The notes: generated from the letters alone by a model not told the origin. Positions 17,699 through 28,093 are shown, numbered from the stretch's first letter. The stretch is DNA of 64,000 nucleotides from Lachnoclostridium sp. UBA1175 (GCA_002311665.1 DBYX01000019.1:73283-137282); one strand, 5' to 3'. Numbers and translations are program-made.

Positions 17699-19537
17699 TC
17701 AAGGTTCCGGGAACGGAAATCCCGCGTACATCTTCATGTGGCGAAGGATCACCGCCGGATCGGACGCCTCCAGACGGGCGTCGTATTGATACACATTCCA
17801 GTCGCGAATCAGCACTTTCGGGAGCCGGTCGACCACATCCTGCGGAAACTTACCGTCCGGAACTTCATAGCCGCGGCCGCTGCCCCATCGGAACTGCACC
17901 TCGTCCCACATCCAGACCACCATTCCCCCCTCGGGCATTGTCACACTTACGATATACGGTGCCAGCGCTCTCGCCGCTTCTCCCGCTTCTTTCTCCGTCA
18001 TCGCGGGCACCCCATACTGCCGCAGTCCGCGAAAAATCTCGGTCAGCAGTCCCTCATAGGAGACGTCAAACAACTCCTCCTCCGGGATCAGCTCACCGTT
18101 TCGGAACCAGAGCGTCCGATATGTGTACCCTGCTTCACTTTTGTAATCACCGATTTCCCAGGTAGCGGACAAATATCCGTTCGGATAGAGACTGATCCGG
18201 GACAGCCCCGCCGCAATGCGGTTGTCCTTACAATACCGCCCTCCGTCCCAGGCCATCTCCGCGCAGAAACCGCCGAGTTCGACGACGCGCTCTCCCGTAA
18301 GGAACGCGCACGCCTCCTTCACATCCTCGGCATTCATCGTGAGGTTATTGATAAACGGCAGTGCATCAAGCTCCCCGGACACATCCACCGTGATCCCGTC
18401 GGTTCCTTCCGGGCTGATCCGTGTGCTGCCGTACTTCTCAGTGTCGGAATCCATATATATGTTGGCGAGCGGAGTCACTTTCCAGTTTTCCGTACCGAGG
18501 AAGATATCCCCCATCTCTCCGACTGTGGGCCAGAATTGATAATCAAACCAAACCAGTCCATCCTCCCCTTCGAACAGGTTCGGAAAAACGATACCGTCTA
18601 TATAGGCGCTTTCTTGCACATAGAAATTCTCGGTTCCGTTAAGCTTCGGAAGTATCTTGCCTGCGTCATACTCCTTTTCGGCATCATAGTCGTCCATATA
18701 CCCGTAGATCTCGCCGTTCGCATGATATTCTTCGTCAAAAAAGAAGAACTCGTATGTATAATACTCCTCCAGCCTCTGCTTAAGTAACGCAAGGCAATCC
18801 GTGCCTTCCGGATAGATATCCGACACCCGGAGTTCATTGCCCGTCACCAGGTTGAAGGTCAGTCCCTTTCGCTCCACGCACTCGTAGTCGGACCATTTAC
18901 GTTTAGAGACGACGATGAGGGACACGATCCCGTCCCGGTTGTACTCATAATAGGCTCTCACATAGACCTCCGGCCGCCCCTTCTCCCGCATCACCTGCAG
19001 GATTCCGGAAACGTCGGGGACATAACACGGGTCCGCGACGGCCCGCACGACCTCGTCGATCCTCGCGTTGATCCTGTCCTGTACCGCGTTGTTCTTAAGT
19101 CCGCTGATGTGCACCGAACTGATCTGTGTTGACTCATCCGCCGCAAGGCCGGTCCACGGATCGACATCCTGAAAATCCAGCGGATTCAACCCCCCGCGGA
19201 TGCCGTACGCGCTGCTCTTCGGCGCCGTGCCCATAGCCCCGGACGCCGGCGTTGCGAGTACCTTTCGGAGCTCGCGGTTGATCGACAGTGCCTCCGCGGA
19301 ACCGATCTCCGGGATCGGTGTCGGTGTCAGTGCTTCGATCGGTGTGACAGACGGCGTGGCCGGTGCATCGGTCGGTGCAACAGACGGTGTGGGAGGCTGC
19401 CCTGTCGGCGTCACCTCCCCGGAGACTACCGGCGTGACGGTCGCAGCGGGGGGCGTGTTCTTCCCTCCGCGGGTACACGCGACGAGTGCCAGTGCACAAC
19501 AGAACATAAGACACAACAATGCTTTCCTTCGTTTCAT
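17699..19537 (-). CDS. DUF3298-like lipoprotein, paralogue A
   Basis: 612 residues from ATG 19537, chosen because AGGGGATAAC precedes it and the residues after it form a lipoprotein signal (LLCLMFCCALALVAC). A Thr/Pro linker (VTPTGQPPTPSVAP type) connects to a globular part. This has a VQDRINARIDEVV helix and a strand-turn block FNLVTGNELRVSDIYPEG, which resembles the DUF3298 (RsiV-like) domain. It is a paralogue of the gene at 20713-22737; both share the order of blocks, including LFDVSYEGLLTEI versus LFDVSYEDLLTEL. It is the last gene of an operon with the PstS-like gene between the two paralogues. Function is not known. Confidence 0.8.
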   Translation of the reverse strand: MKRRKALLCLMFCCALALVACTRGGKNTPPAATVTPVVSGEVTPTGQPPTPSVAPTDAPATPSVTPIEALTPTPIPEIGSAEALSINRELRKVLATPASGAMGTAPKSSAYGIRGGLNPLDFQDVDPWTGLAADESTQISSVHISGLKNNAVQDRINARIDEVVRAVADPCYVPDVSGILQVMREKGRPEVYVRAYYEYNRDGIVSLIVVSKRKWSDYECVERKGLTFNLVTGNELRVSDIYPEGTDCLALLKQRLEEYYTYEFFFFDEEYHANGEIYGYMDDYDAEKEYDAGKILPKLNGTENFYVQESAYIDGIVFPNLFEGEDGLVWFDYQFWPTVGEMGDIFLGTENWKVTPLANIYMDSDTEKYGSTRISPEGTDGITVDVSGELDALPFINNLTMNAEDVKEACAFLTGERVVELGGFCAEMAWDGGRYCKDNRIAAGLSRISLYPNGYLSATWEIGDYKSEAGYTYRTLWFRNGELIPEEELFDVSYEGLLTEIFRGLRQYGVPAMTEKEAGEAARALAPYIVSVTMPEGGMVVWMWDEVQFRWGSGRGYEVPDGKFPQDVVDRLPKVLIRDWNVYQYDARLEASDPAVILRHMKMYAGFPFPEP

Positions 19538-19613
19538 AAAGTTATCCCCTGAAAAAAGCGGCCGCAGGTTTGCTCTGTTACATTGGGCTTCCCTGCAGCC
19601 GCACATTCATCTC

Positions 19614-20675
19614 TTACTGCATATCGTACGGAACATAGCCGTTCTCACGCGCGATGCGCGCACCGTTCTCGCCCTGCACCCACGCGATGATATCGCGCAC
19701 GATGCTGTCCTCGGGAAGGTCTTTTCTCGTCACGATCTGCGAGAAATTGAGGAACGGATACTGACCCTTCGAGATCGTCTCGTCGCTCGGGATCACGCCG
19801 TCGATGCCGAGAAGCTTGATCTGGTCGCTCGTGTGCATATTCACAACATAATAGTAATACGAGAACGAGATCGCGCCCTTGCCGTTGTCGTAGTCAACCA
19901 CGCGGTCGATCGCGCCGCCCATATCGGAAACCTGGTACTCCAGGATCGGCTCCATCACCTGGTCCTTCGGAAGCACGTAGCGGTACAGACCGGTCTGGCT
20001 TCCCGAACCCTCGTTTCTCTGGAACAGAACGATCGGCTCGTCGTCGCCGCCGACTTCCTTCCAGTTCTTGATCTTGCCGCTCACGATTCCCTTGAGCTGC
20101 TCCTGCGTGATGCTGTCAACCGGGTTGTCCTTGTTTACGAAGAAGACGAAACCGCCGCTCAGGATCGTGTGATAATCGAACTCCACGCCGGCTGCCTTCG
20201 CCGTCGCCACCTGCTCGTCGGAAGGAAGCGCGCAGAAGATCATATCGGATTTGCCCTCGGTGAGATTCTGGTATGCGCCGGGCGTGTTGTTGCACGGCAG
20301 GAACAGTTTTGCGTCATCAACGCTCATGCCGAGAAGCTCTGCAAACACCGCGTCATAGAAAGGCTCGAGAGCAAGCGCGCCGTCAACGACCGGAAGCGTG
20401 TCAACCGTGAGCGTCTTGCCGCTCGGAAGCACGGCGCTCTTCGGCGCCTCCGTAGGCGTCGCGGTCGGCTCTGCGGTCGGCTCTGCGGTCGGCTCTGCGG
20501 TCGGCTCGACAGTCGGTGTCGCCGTAGGCTCTGCGGTCGGCTCGACAGTCGGCGTTACCTCCTCGGCCTTCGCCGTCGGAGTCACATCATTGTTCGTTCC
20601 GTTCTTGCCGCATGCGCAGCAGGCGCACACGATCGCGATCAACAGACTTACCAGGATCATACTTTTGATTTTCAT
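19614..20675 (-). CDS. PstS-like solute-binding lipoprotein
   Basis: 353 residues. A lipoprotein signal (ACCAC, lipid Cys) and a Pro/Thr/Glu linker of about 60 residues precede a periplasmic-binding-protein fold. Motifs typical of PstS-type phosphate binders are present: DGALALEPFYDAVF (start), the YQNLTEGKSDMIF stretch, ITQEQLKGIVSGKIKNWKEVGG, and RNEGSGSQTGLYRYVL, where Ser and Gly loops contact the anion. No transporter permease or ATPase gene is adjacent, so it may feed a distant ABC system, act as a receptor, or bind something other than phosphate. Its linker is encoded by a tandem DNA repeat. It lies 37 bp after the 20713-22737 gene in the same operon. Confidence 0.85.
   Translation of the reverse strand: MKIKSMILVSLLIAIVCACCACGKNGTNNDVTPTAKAEEVTPTVEPTAEPTATPTVEPTAEPTAEPTAEPTATPTEAPKSAVLPSGKTLTVDTLPVVDGALALEPFYDAVFAELLGMSVDDAKLFLPCNNTPGAYQNLTEGKSDMIFCALPSDEQVATAKAAGVEFDYHTILSGGFVFFVNKDNPVDSITQEQLKGIVSGKIKNWKEVGGDDEPIVLFQRNEGSGSQTGLYRYVLPKDQVMEPILEYQVSDMGGAIDRVVDYDNGKGAISFSYYYYVVNMHTSDQIKLLGIDGVIPSDETISKGQYPFLNFSQIVTRKDLPEDSIVRDIIAWVQGENGARIARENGYVPYDMQ
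20464..20559. repeat. tandem 12-bp repeat in the PstS-like gene
   Basis: GTCGGCTCTGCG is repeated at 20464, 20476 and 20488, followed by degenerate copies to about 20559. It encodes the EPTA-type linker in frame. Copy-number change would lengthen or shorten the linker by 4 residues without breaking the frame. Confidence 0.75.
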
Positions 20676-20712
20676 TGTTTGTTACCTCGTTTCTCTCACA
20701 TTTTCCGTAATG

Positions 20713-22737
20713 TTATTGATACAATCCTTTGTACATCAGGAGGTGTTTCTGAACCAGACACCTGTCCGCAAAACTGAAGCTGTGATATTCCGCGCCCGTC
20801 AGACTCTCCCACAGTACTGTCGGAAGGGAATCCTTCAGCTCCCTGAAAACCGCCTCATAGACTTCTTTATCTTCGCCGTACATGTAAGGGCGCCCCCGCC
20901 ATACCTGTCCGCCTTCCTTCCAGCGGAACTCGTAGTTGCTCCAATCCCAGTCGAGACTGGTGCGCGTGACATCATAAACACCCACAAAGTAAGGCATCAA
21001 GGCTTTCGCAACCTTCCTCGCGCTCTCCTCGTCGGCAACGATCCCTGCCTGGTTCCAGAGGCGCAGGCTGCCGATCAGTTCCGTCAGCAGATCCTCGTAC
21101 GAGACATCGAACAACTCCTCCATGGGTATGATCTTCCCGTCCTTCATCCAGGCGGACTTTCTGATATCCTGATAAAAGAAGTCTCCGTCGTCTCCCGTAT
21201 CTTCGCTGAATACGATCCAACGGGTTTCGGCGTACCCCTTCGGATACAACAGGGCATCGTCGAAATACAGCTTGCAGTTGCTCTTCGGATTGACCGGATC
21301 GGCCCAGAGCGCCATGCACTGTTTCGCGAGATTGATGATGTTCTCATCCGTAAAATAAGCTCCCCGCTCCGCCTCAAGCTGCGATGTCGTATTGTACTTC
21401 CCGTACCAATCCGGGTCCTCCTCCCCGCGATATACCGTGACCTTGATCTCGTCAGTTCCGTTCATGCTCATGCGGAAACTGCCGATCTCTTTCGTGTTGA
21501 CCGGGCCGTCCATATCCTCTTCGCATAGATCGACAAAACCGATGCTATCCACATAATACTGGCCCGGATCCCAATAAAGGTTTTCGCCGCGGTCGTGATT
21601 GGCTATAGGGTACGGAAGAGAGATATATATTCCATTTCCGAGAGCAATCGAATTTCTGTCAAATGCAAACATCTCATCACCGGTGAGTACAAGCTTCTTA
21701 CGTCCGCCGTCATACTCCCTGGTCTCATCGTACTCGTCACCGCCTACGCGCGTCGGACCGATATTACCTTCCGACTCGTATGTATCGTGATCAAACCAGT
21801 AGATGTATTGCGATTGACGCTCGATCTCCTCGTTCATGTAGGTGAGATAGTCAAACCCTTCCGGGAAGAAATCCGACAGGGAGAGCTCCTCGCCGGTCCG
21901 CAGATCGATGCATATATGCAAAGCATCGCGGATCACATACCGAATGGTTCCCGTCAAGGTACCGTCCGGATTCTCCGTGTAATCGGTGTCAAAAAATACC
22001 GAACCGTTGCCGGCCCACGCATCATTTTTCACCCGATCATGCAGTTCCTCGGTATCGTTGAAGATCCCCGTCTCACTCCAGGACCATTCTCCGTAAAACG
22101 ACGCGTTGAGAATCCCCTTATAGCAATTTGCATAAGCACTGACGGACGAGACCGGCATTCCGCGCTGCTTCAGGATCATCATGATCCCCGCCGCATCGGG
22201 AAGGTAATCCGGACTTGCCATCGTCCTGCTGATCTTCTTCAGACGATCATTGATCTGTTTCTGAAGCTCGGCGTTCCGCAGTCCGTCGATGGCCACATAC
22301 TGATACTGATCTTCGTATTTCGCCTCTTCACCGGTCAATAAGTTGATCGTTTTATCAGTGATGCCGCTTGATCTGTCGGCTCCGTACTCGAGGCACTTTT
22401 TGTCCTCCTCCGTAAGCTCCTGCCCTGTGCCAAACAAACCGGCTTTCTTCGCCGGCATGATCGACTCTCGGAGCTCCCGGGCCTTCGCTGCCGCAGACAC
22501 AAGGTCAAGCCCTGCCGTCGGCGTCACGGTCGGTGTCACATTGACCGCTTCCGTGGGCGTCGGCGCAACCGTCACCGTCGGCGTCGCTGTCGGCTCCTTG
22601 GTCGGTTCCGGCGTGACCGTCACGGTGCTCTCCGGCGGCTTCTCCGTCCCGTTGTTCCCCGGGCCGTCCTTCGGCCCGCATGCCGTAAGCATCAACGCCA
22701 ATATCCCCACGCAAACTGCCGCAAACCTCTTTCTCAT
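20713..22737 (-). CDS. DUF3298-like lipoprotein, paralogue B
   Basis: 674 residues and first gene of the operon. Lipoprotein signal (CVGILALMLTAC), Thr/Pro linker (VTPEPTKEPTATPTV), then the same scaffold as paralogue A: LQKQINDRLKKISRTM helix, HICIDLRTGEELSLSDFFPEG block (DUF3298-like), and LFDVSYEDLLTELIGSL near the C-terminus. The start is preceded by AGGGGG and fits the signal peptide. RsiV-type domains bind lysozyme in Bacillus anti-sigma factors, but no membrane span or anti-sigma segment is present here, so the similarity says only that the fold may be shared. Two AATTGTTAC repeats lie upstream of the promoter. Confidence 0.8.
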   Translation of the reverse strand: MRKRFAAVCVGILALMLTACGPKDGPGNNGTEKPPESTVTVTPEPTKEPTATPTVTVAPTPTEAVNVTPTVTPTAGLDLVSAAAKARELRESIMPAKKAGLFGTGQELTEEDKKCLEYGADRSSGITDKTINLLTGEEAKYEDQYQYVAIDGLRNAELQKQINDRLKKISRTMASPDYLPDAAGIMMILKQRGMPVSSVSAYANCYKGILNASFYGEWSWSETGIFNDTEELHDRVKNDAWAGNGSVFFDTDYTENPDGTLTGTIRYVIRDALHICIDLRTGEELSLSDFFPEGFDYLTYMNEEIERQSQYIYWFDHDTYESEGNIGPTRVGGDEYDETREYDGGRKKLVLTGDEMFAFDRNSIALGNGIYISLPYPIANHDRGENLYWDPGQYYVDSIGFVDLCEEDMDGPVNTKEIGSFRMSMNGTDEIKVTVYRGEEDPDWYGKYNTTSQLEAERGAYFTDENIINLAKQCMALWADPVNPKSNCKLYFDDALLYPKGYAETRWIVFSEDTGDDGDFFYQDIRKSAWMKDGKIIPMEELFDVSYEDLLTELIGSLRLWNQAGIVADEESARKVAKALMPYFVGVYDVTRTSLDWDWSNYEFRWKEGGQVWRGRPYMYGEDKEVYEAVFRELKDSLPTVLWESLTGAEYHSFSFADRCLVQKHLLMYKGLYQ

Positions 22738-22766
22738 AAACTGTACCCCCTGTTGCTGATGAGACC

Positions 22767-22810
22767 ATTATACAACCAAATTGTTACATGGTGGTTGAAT
22801 AATTGTTACG
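22767..22810 (-). promoter_or_regulatory. TATAAT box with two direct repeats 22 bp apart
   Basis: A perfect TATAAT reads at 22772-22767 on the minus strand. AATTGTTACA (22779-22788) and AATTGTTACG (22801-22810) lie upstream, exactly 22 bp apart (two helix turns), while no good -35 is present. This is the pattern of an activator-dependent promoter, but the regulator is unknown. Confidence 0.5.
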
Positions 22811-22860
22811 TTTGTTTTTCATTTTACAAACAAATGTGTTAAACATGCGAAAAATGCGAA

Positions 22861-22888
22861 AACGACAGGGAGTATCCTCCCTGTCGTT
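22861..22888 (-). terminator. terminator of the C-type lectin gene
   Basis: A 12-bp perfect stem (22861-22872 with 22877-22888) with loop TATC. On the minus strand it is followed by TTTTCGCATTTTT. Confidence 0.8.
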
Positions 22889-22945
22889 CCCCTCGATCCG
22901 CGGTTATCCGCAGTCGTTATGTACTTTGGTCTTCGGTCGTCACCG

Positions 22946-25354
22946 TCAATGGGTACCGTCGTAAATCCACTTCACTTCCGTGAGCGCATCGAACGCCTTG
23001 CTCACATCGTTGAAGCAGTTGATCGTGACAAACTGCCCGCCGTCCTCACTCACGATACTGCACCGGCAGTCAAACATCGGCTTCATCCACTCGACATACG
23101 CGTAGACCGTACGGTCGTTCTCGTCCTCGCACTCGTTGATATTGAAGCCCCATACCGCTTCCGCATCGCCCTGCACTTTGACATTTTCCTTGACCCACGC
23201 GAGGACTGCCCCGACGATCGCCTCGTCCGTCGCCTCTGCGATCGCAAGCTTCGCTCCCGCGGTCAGCTTGCCTTCCATCGTGCGCGTCGTCTCCGTGTAC
23301 TCCTCCCCACGGAATTCCGTGTACTCGGTCCCGCGGAACTCCGCGGACAGTGTCTCTTCCTTGTCCGCATCGACCTTCCGGATCTGTTCCGTAAAGCGGT
23401 ACTCGGTATCGGGCTTGGAAGTCGTTTTCTTATATTCGTAAGTGTAGCAGGTTGCGTAGTACGTGTCCCGGGTGATCAGGCCATCGCCGTCCGGCTGTCC
23501 CTCCTCGGCCAGCATGAACGTGAGGTCGCCGGAGCCGTTCTGATGCCATCCGAACAGCAGTCCGCCCTTCACGGCATCGGTATATACGATGCAATGGTTG
23601 TCGCTCTCGACCACCGTGCTCACGCCGGAGTACAACCCGGCGCCGGTGCTCTCCCATGCGAAGAACAGCTTGTAGAAGAACACGCCCTCCTGTGCGCCGG
23701 TCGGCACCGCGTAGGCGATCGTCTCATACACGCCGACATTCTCAAAGCCCTGCGTGTATTTGTCCGGGTCGATCGCGCAGAACACCTGATCTCCGTTGTA
23801 GAGGTAGAACTCCTCGTGCTTTTCGAGAAGCGCCTCCGGCAGTTTGGTGTAGTCGAGTTTGACCGTCGCGATCGGCCGCACCTCGAAGATCGGCTGTCCG
23901 GCATACGCCTTCTTCGCCTCGCTCTCCGCCTCCGTGCAGCGCGCCAAACCGATCTCCGTGTACTCTTCGAACATCTCCTCCACGACCGTACGGATCGCCT
24001 TCTTCTCCGCATACACGCCCAGACCGATCTCGCCGCTCTCCCACTCGCAGACGAAACCGTGATTGTCCTTGCTGTACTCCGCCATATGCGCGTCGCCGTC
24101 ACGCTCTCCGTCGTTCCAACCGTAATCGCGCCATGTCACGATCTCCGCGTAATCCTCGGCACCGTCGTTGTTCGGTTCGCCGGGTACCCAGTTCTCATAC
24201 TCCCAGGGCTCGCCGGTCACCCACTCGAACTTGCCTTCCTCGCGCACGTCGTTCGCACCGATCCAGTAGCACTTCTTCGTACCGTCCTTGAGGAATTCCT
24301 CGATGAACTTCTGCTCCTCCTCGGTCGTGACCGTCAGCAGATGGCCACCCCAGCTCTCGCAAAACGCCTGCACGTCATCCCACAGGAAGCCCTGATCGAA
24401 CCTCTTATAGTAGTGTCCGTCAAATTCCTGCGCGTCCTCGCACACCTTAAGATTCGTCACAACCGCGATCTCATCACCGTTCACAAAACCGTTGCCGTTG
24501 AAGTCGTCATTTGCCATAACCTGCTCGAAGGGGATCTTGCCGAACACCATCGCGCCCGTCGTGTATCGGATCTCACCGTCGCACATAAGCTTGGTGACGT
24601 AGTCGGTGATACCGTCGTTGTTGGTGTCCTCCTGCGGCGCATCTGTCAGGTCAACCGTCTTGTTCTTCGCCATCTCCTTCTCGTACACCTCGCGGTCAAG
24701 CACGATAAATGTGCCGAGCTCCGTGGCGGACGCGGAAACCGTCCTGCCCTCAACCTTGGTCTCGTACGGGAAGAACCGGTAGGTCTCCTCGTTCAATCCG
24801 TAGATCGTCGGGTTGGCGGCAACCGTCTTCTCATCGAGTTCGAAGCAGACGGTAACCAGTCCGACATCCTGGATCGACTCGTAGAGGAACGCCGGTCCGA
24901 TGTATCCGGGGATCGTGTCGTTGATCAGATCCGTCGACTCCAGCGGATTGATCTGCAGGGACTTATACTCGTCCCAGCCCACGGAAACAAGCGCCTTGGC
25001 GCGAAGCGGCAGCCCGGTCGCATCGCACACGATCTCGGCGCCCGGGAAAATGCTGTTGAACTCTCTGGGATCGTAGCCATGCTCCTCCTCCCAGCCGTTG
25101 CTCGCGCCGTCGCCGTCCTCATCGGCTGCCGGATCAAGCGGTGCCAATGTCGCCGTGGGCGTCGGCTCTGCCGTCGGTTCCGCGGTAGGCTCCGCGGTCG
25201 GCTCAAGGCTCGGCGTAGGGGTAGCTTCCTCCGTCGGTTCGACGGTAGGGGTTACTGTCTCCGTGTTGTCATCATCCGGTTCCGTATCCTTGCCGCAGGC
25301 GCAGAGAAACGCCGCGAGCATGATCACCAGACACAGAATTCTGAGTTTTCTCAT
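22946..25354 (-). CDS. C-type lectin domain lipoprotein
   Basis: 802 residues. Lipoprotein signal with Cys20 (FLCAC), a Glu-Pro-Thr linker (30-70), and two Asp-rich calcium-loop-like segments (DEDGDGASNGW about 79-88 and NDDFNGNGFVNGDE about 282-295). A C-type lectin domain covers about 313-438: Cys332, WIGAND (364-369), EPN (393-395), WND (413-415) and Cys436. EPN plus WND are the calcium-dependent sugar-binding residues of mannose-type lectins. The C-terminal 360 residues are beta-rich and unassigned, with a closing DALTEVKWIYDG block. It follows valS by 78 bp without a clear intrinsic terminator between them, so read-through is possible. I infer a surface glycan-binding protein. Confidence 0.85.
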   Translation of the reverse strand: MRKLRILCLVIMLAAFLCACGKDTEPDDDNTETVTPTVEPTEEATPTPSLEPTAEPTAEPTAEPTPTATLAPLDPAADEDGDGASNGWEEEHGYDPREFNSIFPGAEIVCDATGLPLRAKALVSVGWDEYKSLQINPLESTDLINDTIPGYIGPAFLYESIQDVGLVTVCFELDEKTVAANPTIYGLNEETYRFFPYETKVEGRTVSASATELGTFIVLDREVYEKEMAKNKTVDLTDAPQEDTNNDGITDYVTKLMCDGEIRYTTGAMVFGKIPFEQVMANDDFNGNGFVNGDEIAVVTNLKVCEDAQEFDGHYYKRFDQGFLWDDVQAFCESWGGHLLTVTTEEEQKFIEEFLKDGTKKCYWIGANDVREEGKFEWVTGEPWEYENWVPGEPNNDGAEDYAEIVTWRDYGWNDGERDGDAHMAEYSKDNHGFVCEWESGEIGLGVYAEKKAIRTVVEEMFEEYTEIGLARCTEAESEAKKAYAGQPIFEVRPIATVKLDYTKLPEALLEKHEEFYLYNGDQVFCAIDPDKYTQGFENVGVYETIAYAVPTGAQEGVFFYKLFFAWESTGAGLYSGVSTVVESDNHCIVYTDAVKGGLLFGWHQNGSGDLTFMLAEEGQPDGDGLITRDTYYATCYTYEYKKTTSKPDTEYRFTEQIRKVDADKEETLSAEFRGTEYTEFRGEEYTETTRTMEGKLTAGAKLAIAEATDEAIVGAVLAWVKENVKVQGDAEAVWGFNINECEDENDRTVYAYVEWMKPMFDCRCSIVSEDGGQFVTINCFNDVSKAFDALTEVKWIYDGTH
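25161..25208. repeat. degenerate 12-bp tandem repeat in the lectin gene
   Basis: Four imperfect copies of the same GTCGGCTCTGCC-type unit seen in the PstS-like gene, encoding the EPTA linker. Confidence 0.65.
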
Positions 25355-25432
25355 CGTTGTGAACTCCTCTCTCTTATTACACTTTCAGCGGGCTCATCTC
25401 AGACCGGACAAGCCCGCTTCCGTTGTTATCGG

Positions 25433-28093
25433 TTACTGTTTTCCGAGGTGCGCCAGCTGCTCCTCCACCTGATTCATCATCGCGGTGTATTTTTCGAGCT
25501 TTGCGCGCTCCTCTGCGATCTTCGCCTCAGGTGCCTTGGATACGAAGCGCTCGTTGCTGAGCATTCCGTTGACACGGGCAAGCTCGCCGGTCAGGCGCTC
25601 CTTCTCCTTCGTGAGACGCTCGATCTCCTTCGCGATATCCACAAGATCCGACAGAGGCATGTAGATCGTAGCGCCCGCTACCACAACGGACACCGCATCC
25701 GCGTCGATGCCGGTCTTGTCAGCCTGAACCGTTACCTCGCTCGCACTTCCGAGTGCCGCAAAGAAGTCCTTGCTGCCCTCGAAGATACCGCGGATGTGCT
25801 CGTCATCGGAGACAACGAACACCTTCGCCTTGCGCGACGGCGGAACGTTCATATCGTTGCGAAGAACACGCATCGAAGTCACGGCGTTCTTGATCAGCTC
25901 AACTGCCTCTTCCTCCTTGCTCCAAACCATGTACGGAATAAACTCCGGCCACTCGGAGATCATAATGGAAGTGTCGTCGTCGAGGTGTCCCTGCGCATCG
26001 GCAAGCGTGCGGTAGATCTCCTCGGTGATGAACGGCATGAACGGGTGCAGCAGCTTCATCGATGTCGTGAGAACCATGCACAGCGTGAACAATGCCGCCT
26101 GCTTTGTCTTAAGTTCCGTACCGTAGAGACGCGGCTTAACCATCTCGATATACCAGTCGCAAAACTCGGACCAGATGAAGTCGTAGATCTTGCCGGCCGC
26201 GATACCGAGCTCGAAGCTCTCGAGGTTCTCCGTCACGTCGGCAACCAGCTGGTTGCACTTCGAGAGGATCCAGCGGTCCGCATCCGTGAGCGCGTTCATA
26301 TCGATCATTCCGTCCATGTCAACCTGCTCGAGGTTCATCAAGATGAAACGGCTCGCGTTCCAAACCTTGTTCGCGAAGTTTCTGCTCGCCTCCACACGCT
26401 CCCAGTAGAAGCGCATGTCGTTGCCGGGCGCGTTGCCGGTCACGAGTGTGAAACGAAGCGCATCTGCGCCGTACTTGTCGATCACTTCAAGCGGATCAAT
26501 ACCGTTTCCGAGGGACTTGCTCATTTTCCGGCCCTGAGAGTCACGAACGAGTCCGTGGATGAGAACCGTCTTGAACGGAACCTCGCCCATCTGCTCGATT
26601 CCGGAGAACATCATTCTCATTACCCAGAACGGGATGATATCGTAGCCCGTAACGAGCGTGCTCGTCGGGTAGAAATACTCAAGCTCCTTGGTTTTCTCCG
26701 GCCAGCCGAGCGTCGAGAACGGCCACAGTGCCGAGCTGAACCACGTATCGAGCGTGTCGGGATCCTGACGCATCGGCTTGCCGCACTTCGGGCAGATCGC
26801 CTGATCTTCCTTCGTTACCACCGTCTCGCCGCACGCGTCGCAGTAGAACGCGGGGATCCGGTGACCCCACCACAGCTGGCGGCTGATGCACCAGTCGCGG
26901 ATGTTCTCAAGCCAGTGGAAATACGTCTTCTCAAAATGCTCCGGTACGAACTGCGTCTTGTCCTGCTTTACGGCGTCGATCGCGGGGCCTGCCAGAGGCT
27001 TCATCTTGACGAACCACTGCATCGAAACGCGGGGCTCGATCGTCGTGCCGCAGCGGTAGCAGGTGCCTACGTTGTGGCTGTGGTCCTCGATCGTCGTGAG
27101 TGCGCCGCAATCCTGCAGATCCTTCACGATCGCCTTGCGGGCCTCGTAACGGTCCATACCTGCGTACTTCGGATAATCGTCCGTGATCTTCGCATCCGGC
27201 GTCAGAACATTGATCACCGGCAGGTTATGGCGAAGGCCTACCTCAAAGTCGTTCGGGTCGTGTGCGGGCGTGATCTTTACAACGCCGGTACCGAACTCCA
27301 TGTCAACATACTCATCCCCGATCACCGGGATCTCGCGGCCGACAAGCGGCAGCGTAACGGTCTTGCCGATCAGGTGCTTGTAGCGGTCATCGTTCGGGTT
27401 CACGGCAACCGCGGTATCGCCGAGCATCGTCTCGGGACGCGTCGTCGCCATCTCGATGTAGCCGCTGCCGTCCGTGTACGGATAGCGCAGATGCCAGAAA
27501 TGACCCGCCTGATCCTCGTAGTTCACCTCCGCGTCGGAGATCGTCGTCAGGCAGTGAGGGCACCAGTTGATGATGCGGTTTCCGCGGTAAATAAGCCCCT
27601 TGTTGTAGAGGTTTACGAACACTTCCTTAACGGCCTTATTGCAGCCCTCGTCCATCGTGAAACGCTCGCGGTCCCAGTCGCAGGACGAGCCCATTTTCTT
27701 CAGCTGGCTGATGATGCGGCCGCCGTACTGGCGCTTCCACTCCCACGCTCTCTCCAGGAAGCCCTCACGTCCGAGGTCCTCCTTCGTGATGCCTTCCTTC
27801 GCCATCGCCTCAACGATCTTCGCCTCGGTCGCGATCGACGCGTGGTCGGTGCCGGGAAGCCACAGCGCCTCATAGCCCTGCATACGCTTGAAGCGGATCA
27901 GGATGTCCTGCAGCGTGTTGTCCAAAGCGTGTCCCATATGCAGCTGTCCGGTGATGTTCGGCGGCGGGATCACGATCGTGTACGGCTTCTTCTCGGGCCG
28001 TACTTCCGCATGAAAATACTTCTTGTCCTGCCACATCTGATACAGGCGGTCTTCAATCTCTTTCGGATTGTAGGTCTTAGCCAGTTCCTTCAT
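25433..28093 (-). CDS. valS: valyl-tRNA synthetase
   Basis: 886 residues, normal length for this class I enzyme. HIGH-type motif in [13 protein letters not shown], the CP1 editing domain with [16 protein letters not shown], the KMSKSLGN catalytic loop, and a C-terminal coiled coil ([21 protein letters not shown]) that clamps the tRNA. It charges tRNA(Val) in the cytosol and edits Thr. A class Ia tryptophan-rich zinc knuckle (CDACGETVV...CPKCGKPM) is present. Expression is controlled by the T-box leader just upstream. Confidence 0.98.
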   Translation of the reverse strand: MKELAKTYNPKEIEDRLYQMWQDKKYFHAEVRPEKKPYTIVIPPPNITGQLHMGHALDNTLQDILIRFKRMQGYEALWLPGTDHASIATEAKIVEAMAKEGITKEDLGREGFLERAWEWKRQYGGRIISQLKKMGSSCDWDRERFTMDEGCNKAVKEVFVNLYNKGLIYRGNRIINWCPHCLTTISDAEVNYEDQAGHFWHLRYPYTDGSGYIEMATTRPETMLGDTAVAVNPNDDRYKHLIGKTVTLPLVGREIPVIGDEYVDMEFGTGVVKITPAHDPNDFEVGLRHNLPVINVLTPDAKITDDYPKYAGMDRYEARKAIVKDLQDCGALTTIEDHSHNVGTCYRCGTTIEPRVSMQWFVKMKPLAGPAIDAVKQDKTQFVPEHFEKTYFHWLENIRDWCISRQLWWGHRIPAFYCDACGETVVTKEDQAICPKCGKPMRQDPDTLDTWFSSALWPFSTLGWPEKTKELEYFYPTSTLVTGYDIIPFWVMRMMFSGIEQMGEVPFKTVLIHGLVRDSQGRKMSKSLGNGIDPLEVIDKYGADALRFTLVTGNAPGNDMRFYWERVEASRNFANKVWNASRFILMNLEQVDMDGMIDMNALTDADRWILSKCNQLVADVTENLESFELGIAAGKIYDFIWSEFCDWYIEMVKPRLYGTELKTKQAALFTLCMVLTTSMKLLHPFMPFITEEIYRTLADAQGHLDDDTSIMISEWPEFIPYMVWSKEEEAVELIKNAVTSMRVLRNDMNVPPSRKAKVFVVSDDEHIRGIFEGSKDFFAALGSASEVTVQADKTGIDADAVSVVVAGATIYMPLSDLVDIAKEIERLTKEKERLTGELARVNGMLSNERFVSKAPEAKIAEERAKLEKYTAMMNQVEEQLAHLGKQ

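Noticed and set aside
25387..25418. AGCGGGCT / AGCCCGCT hairpin between valS and the lectin gene as a terminator
   Set aside because: Neither strand has a T-run after it; I list it only as a hairpin, and read-through is possible.
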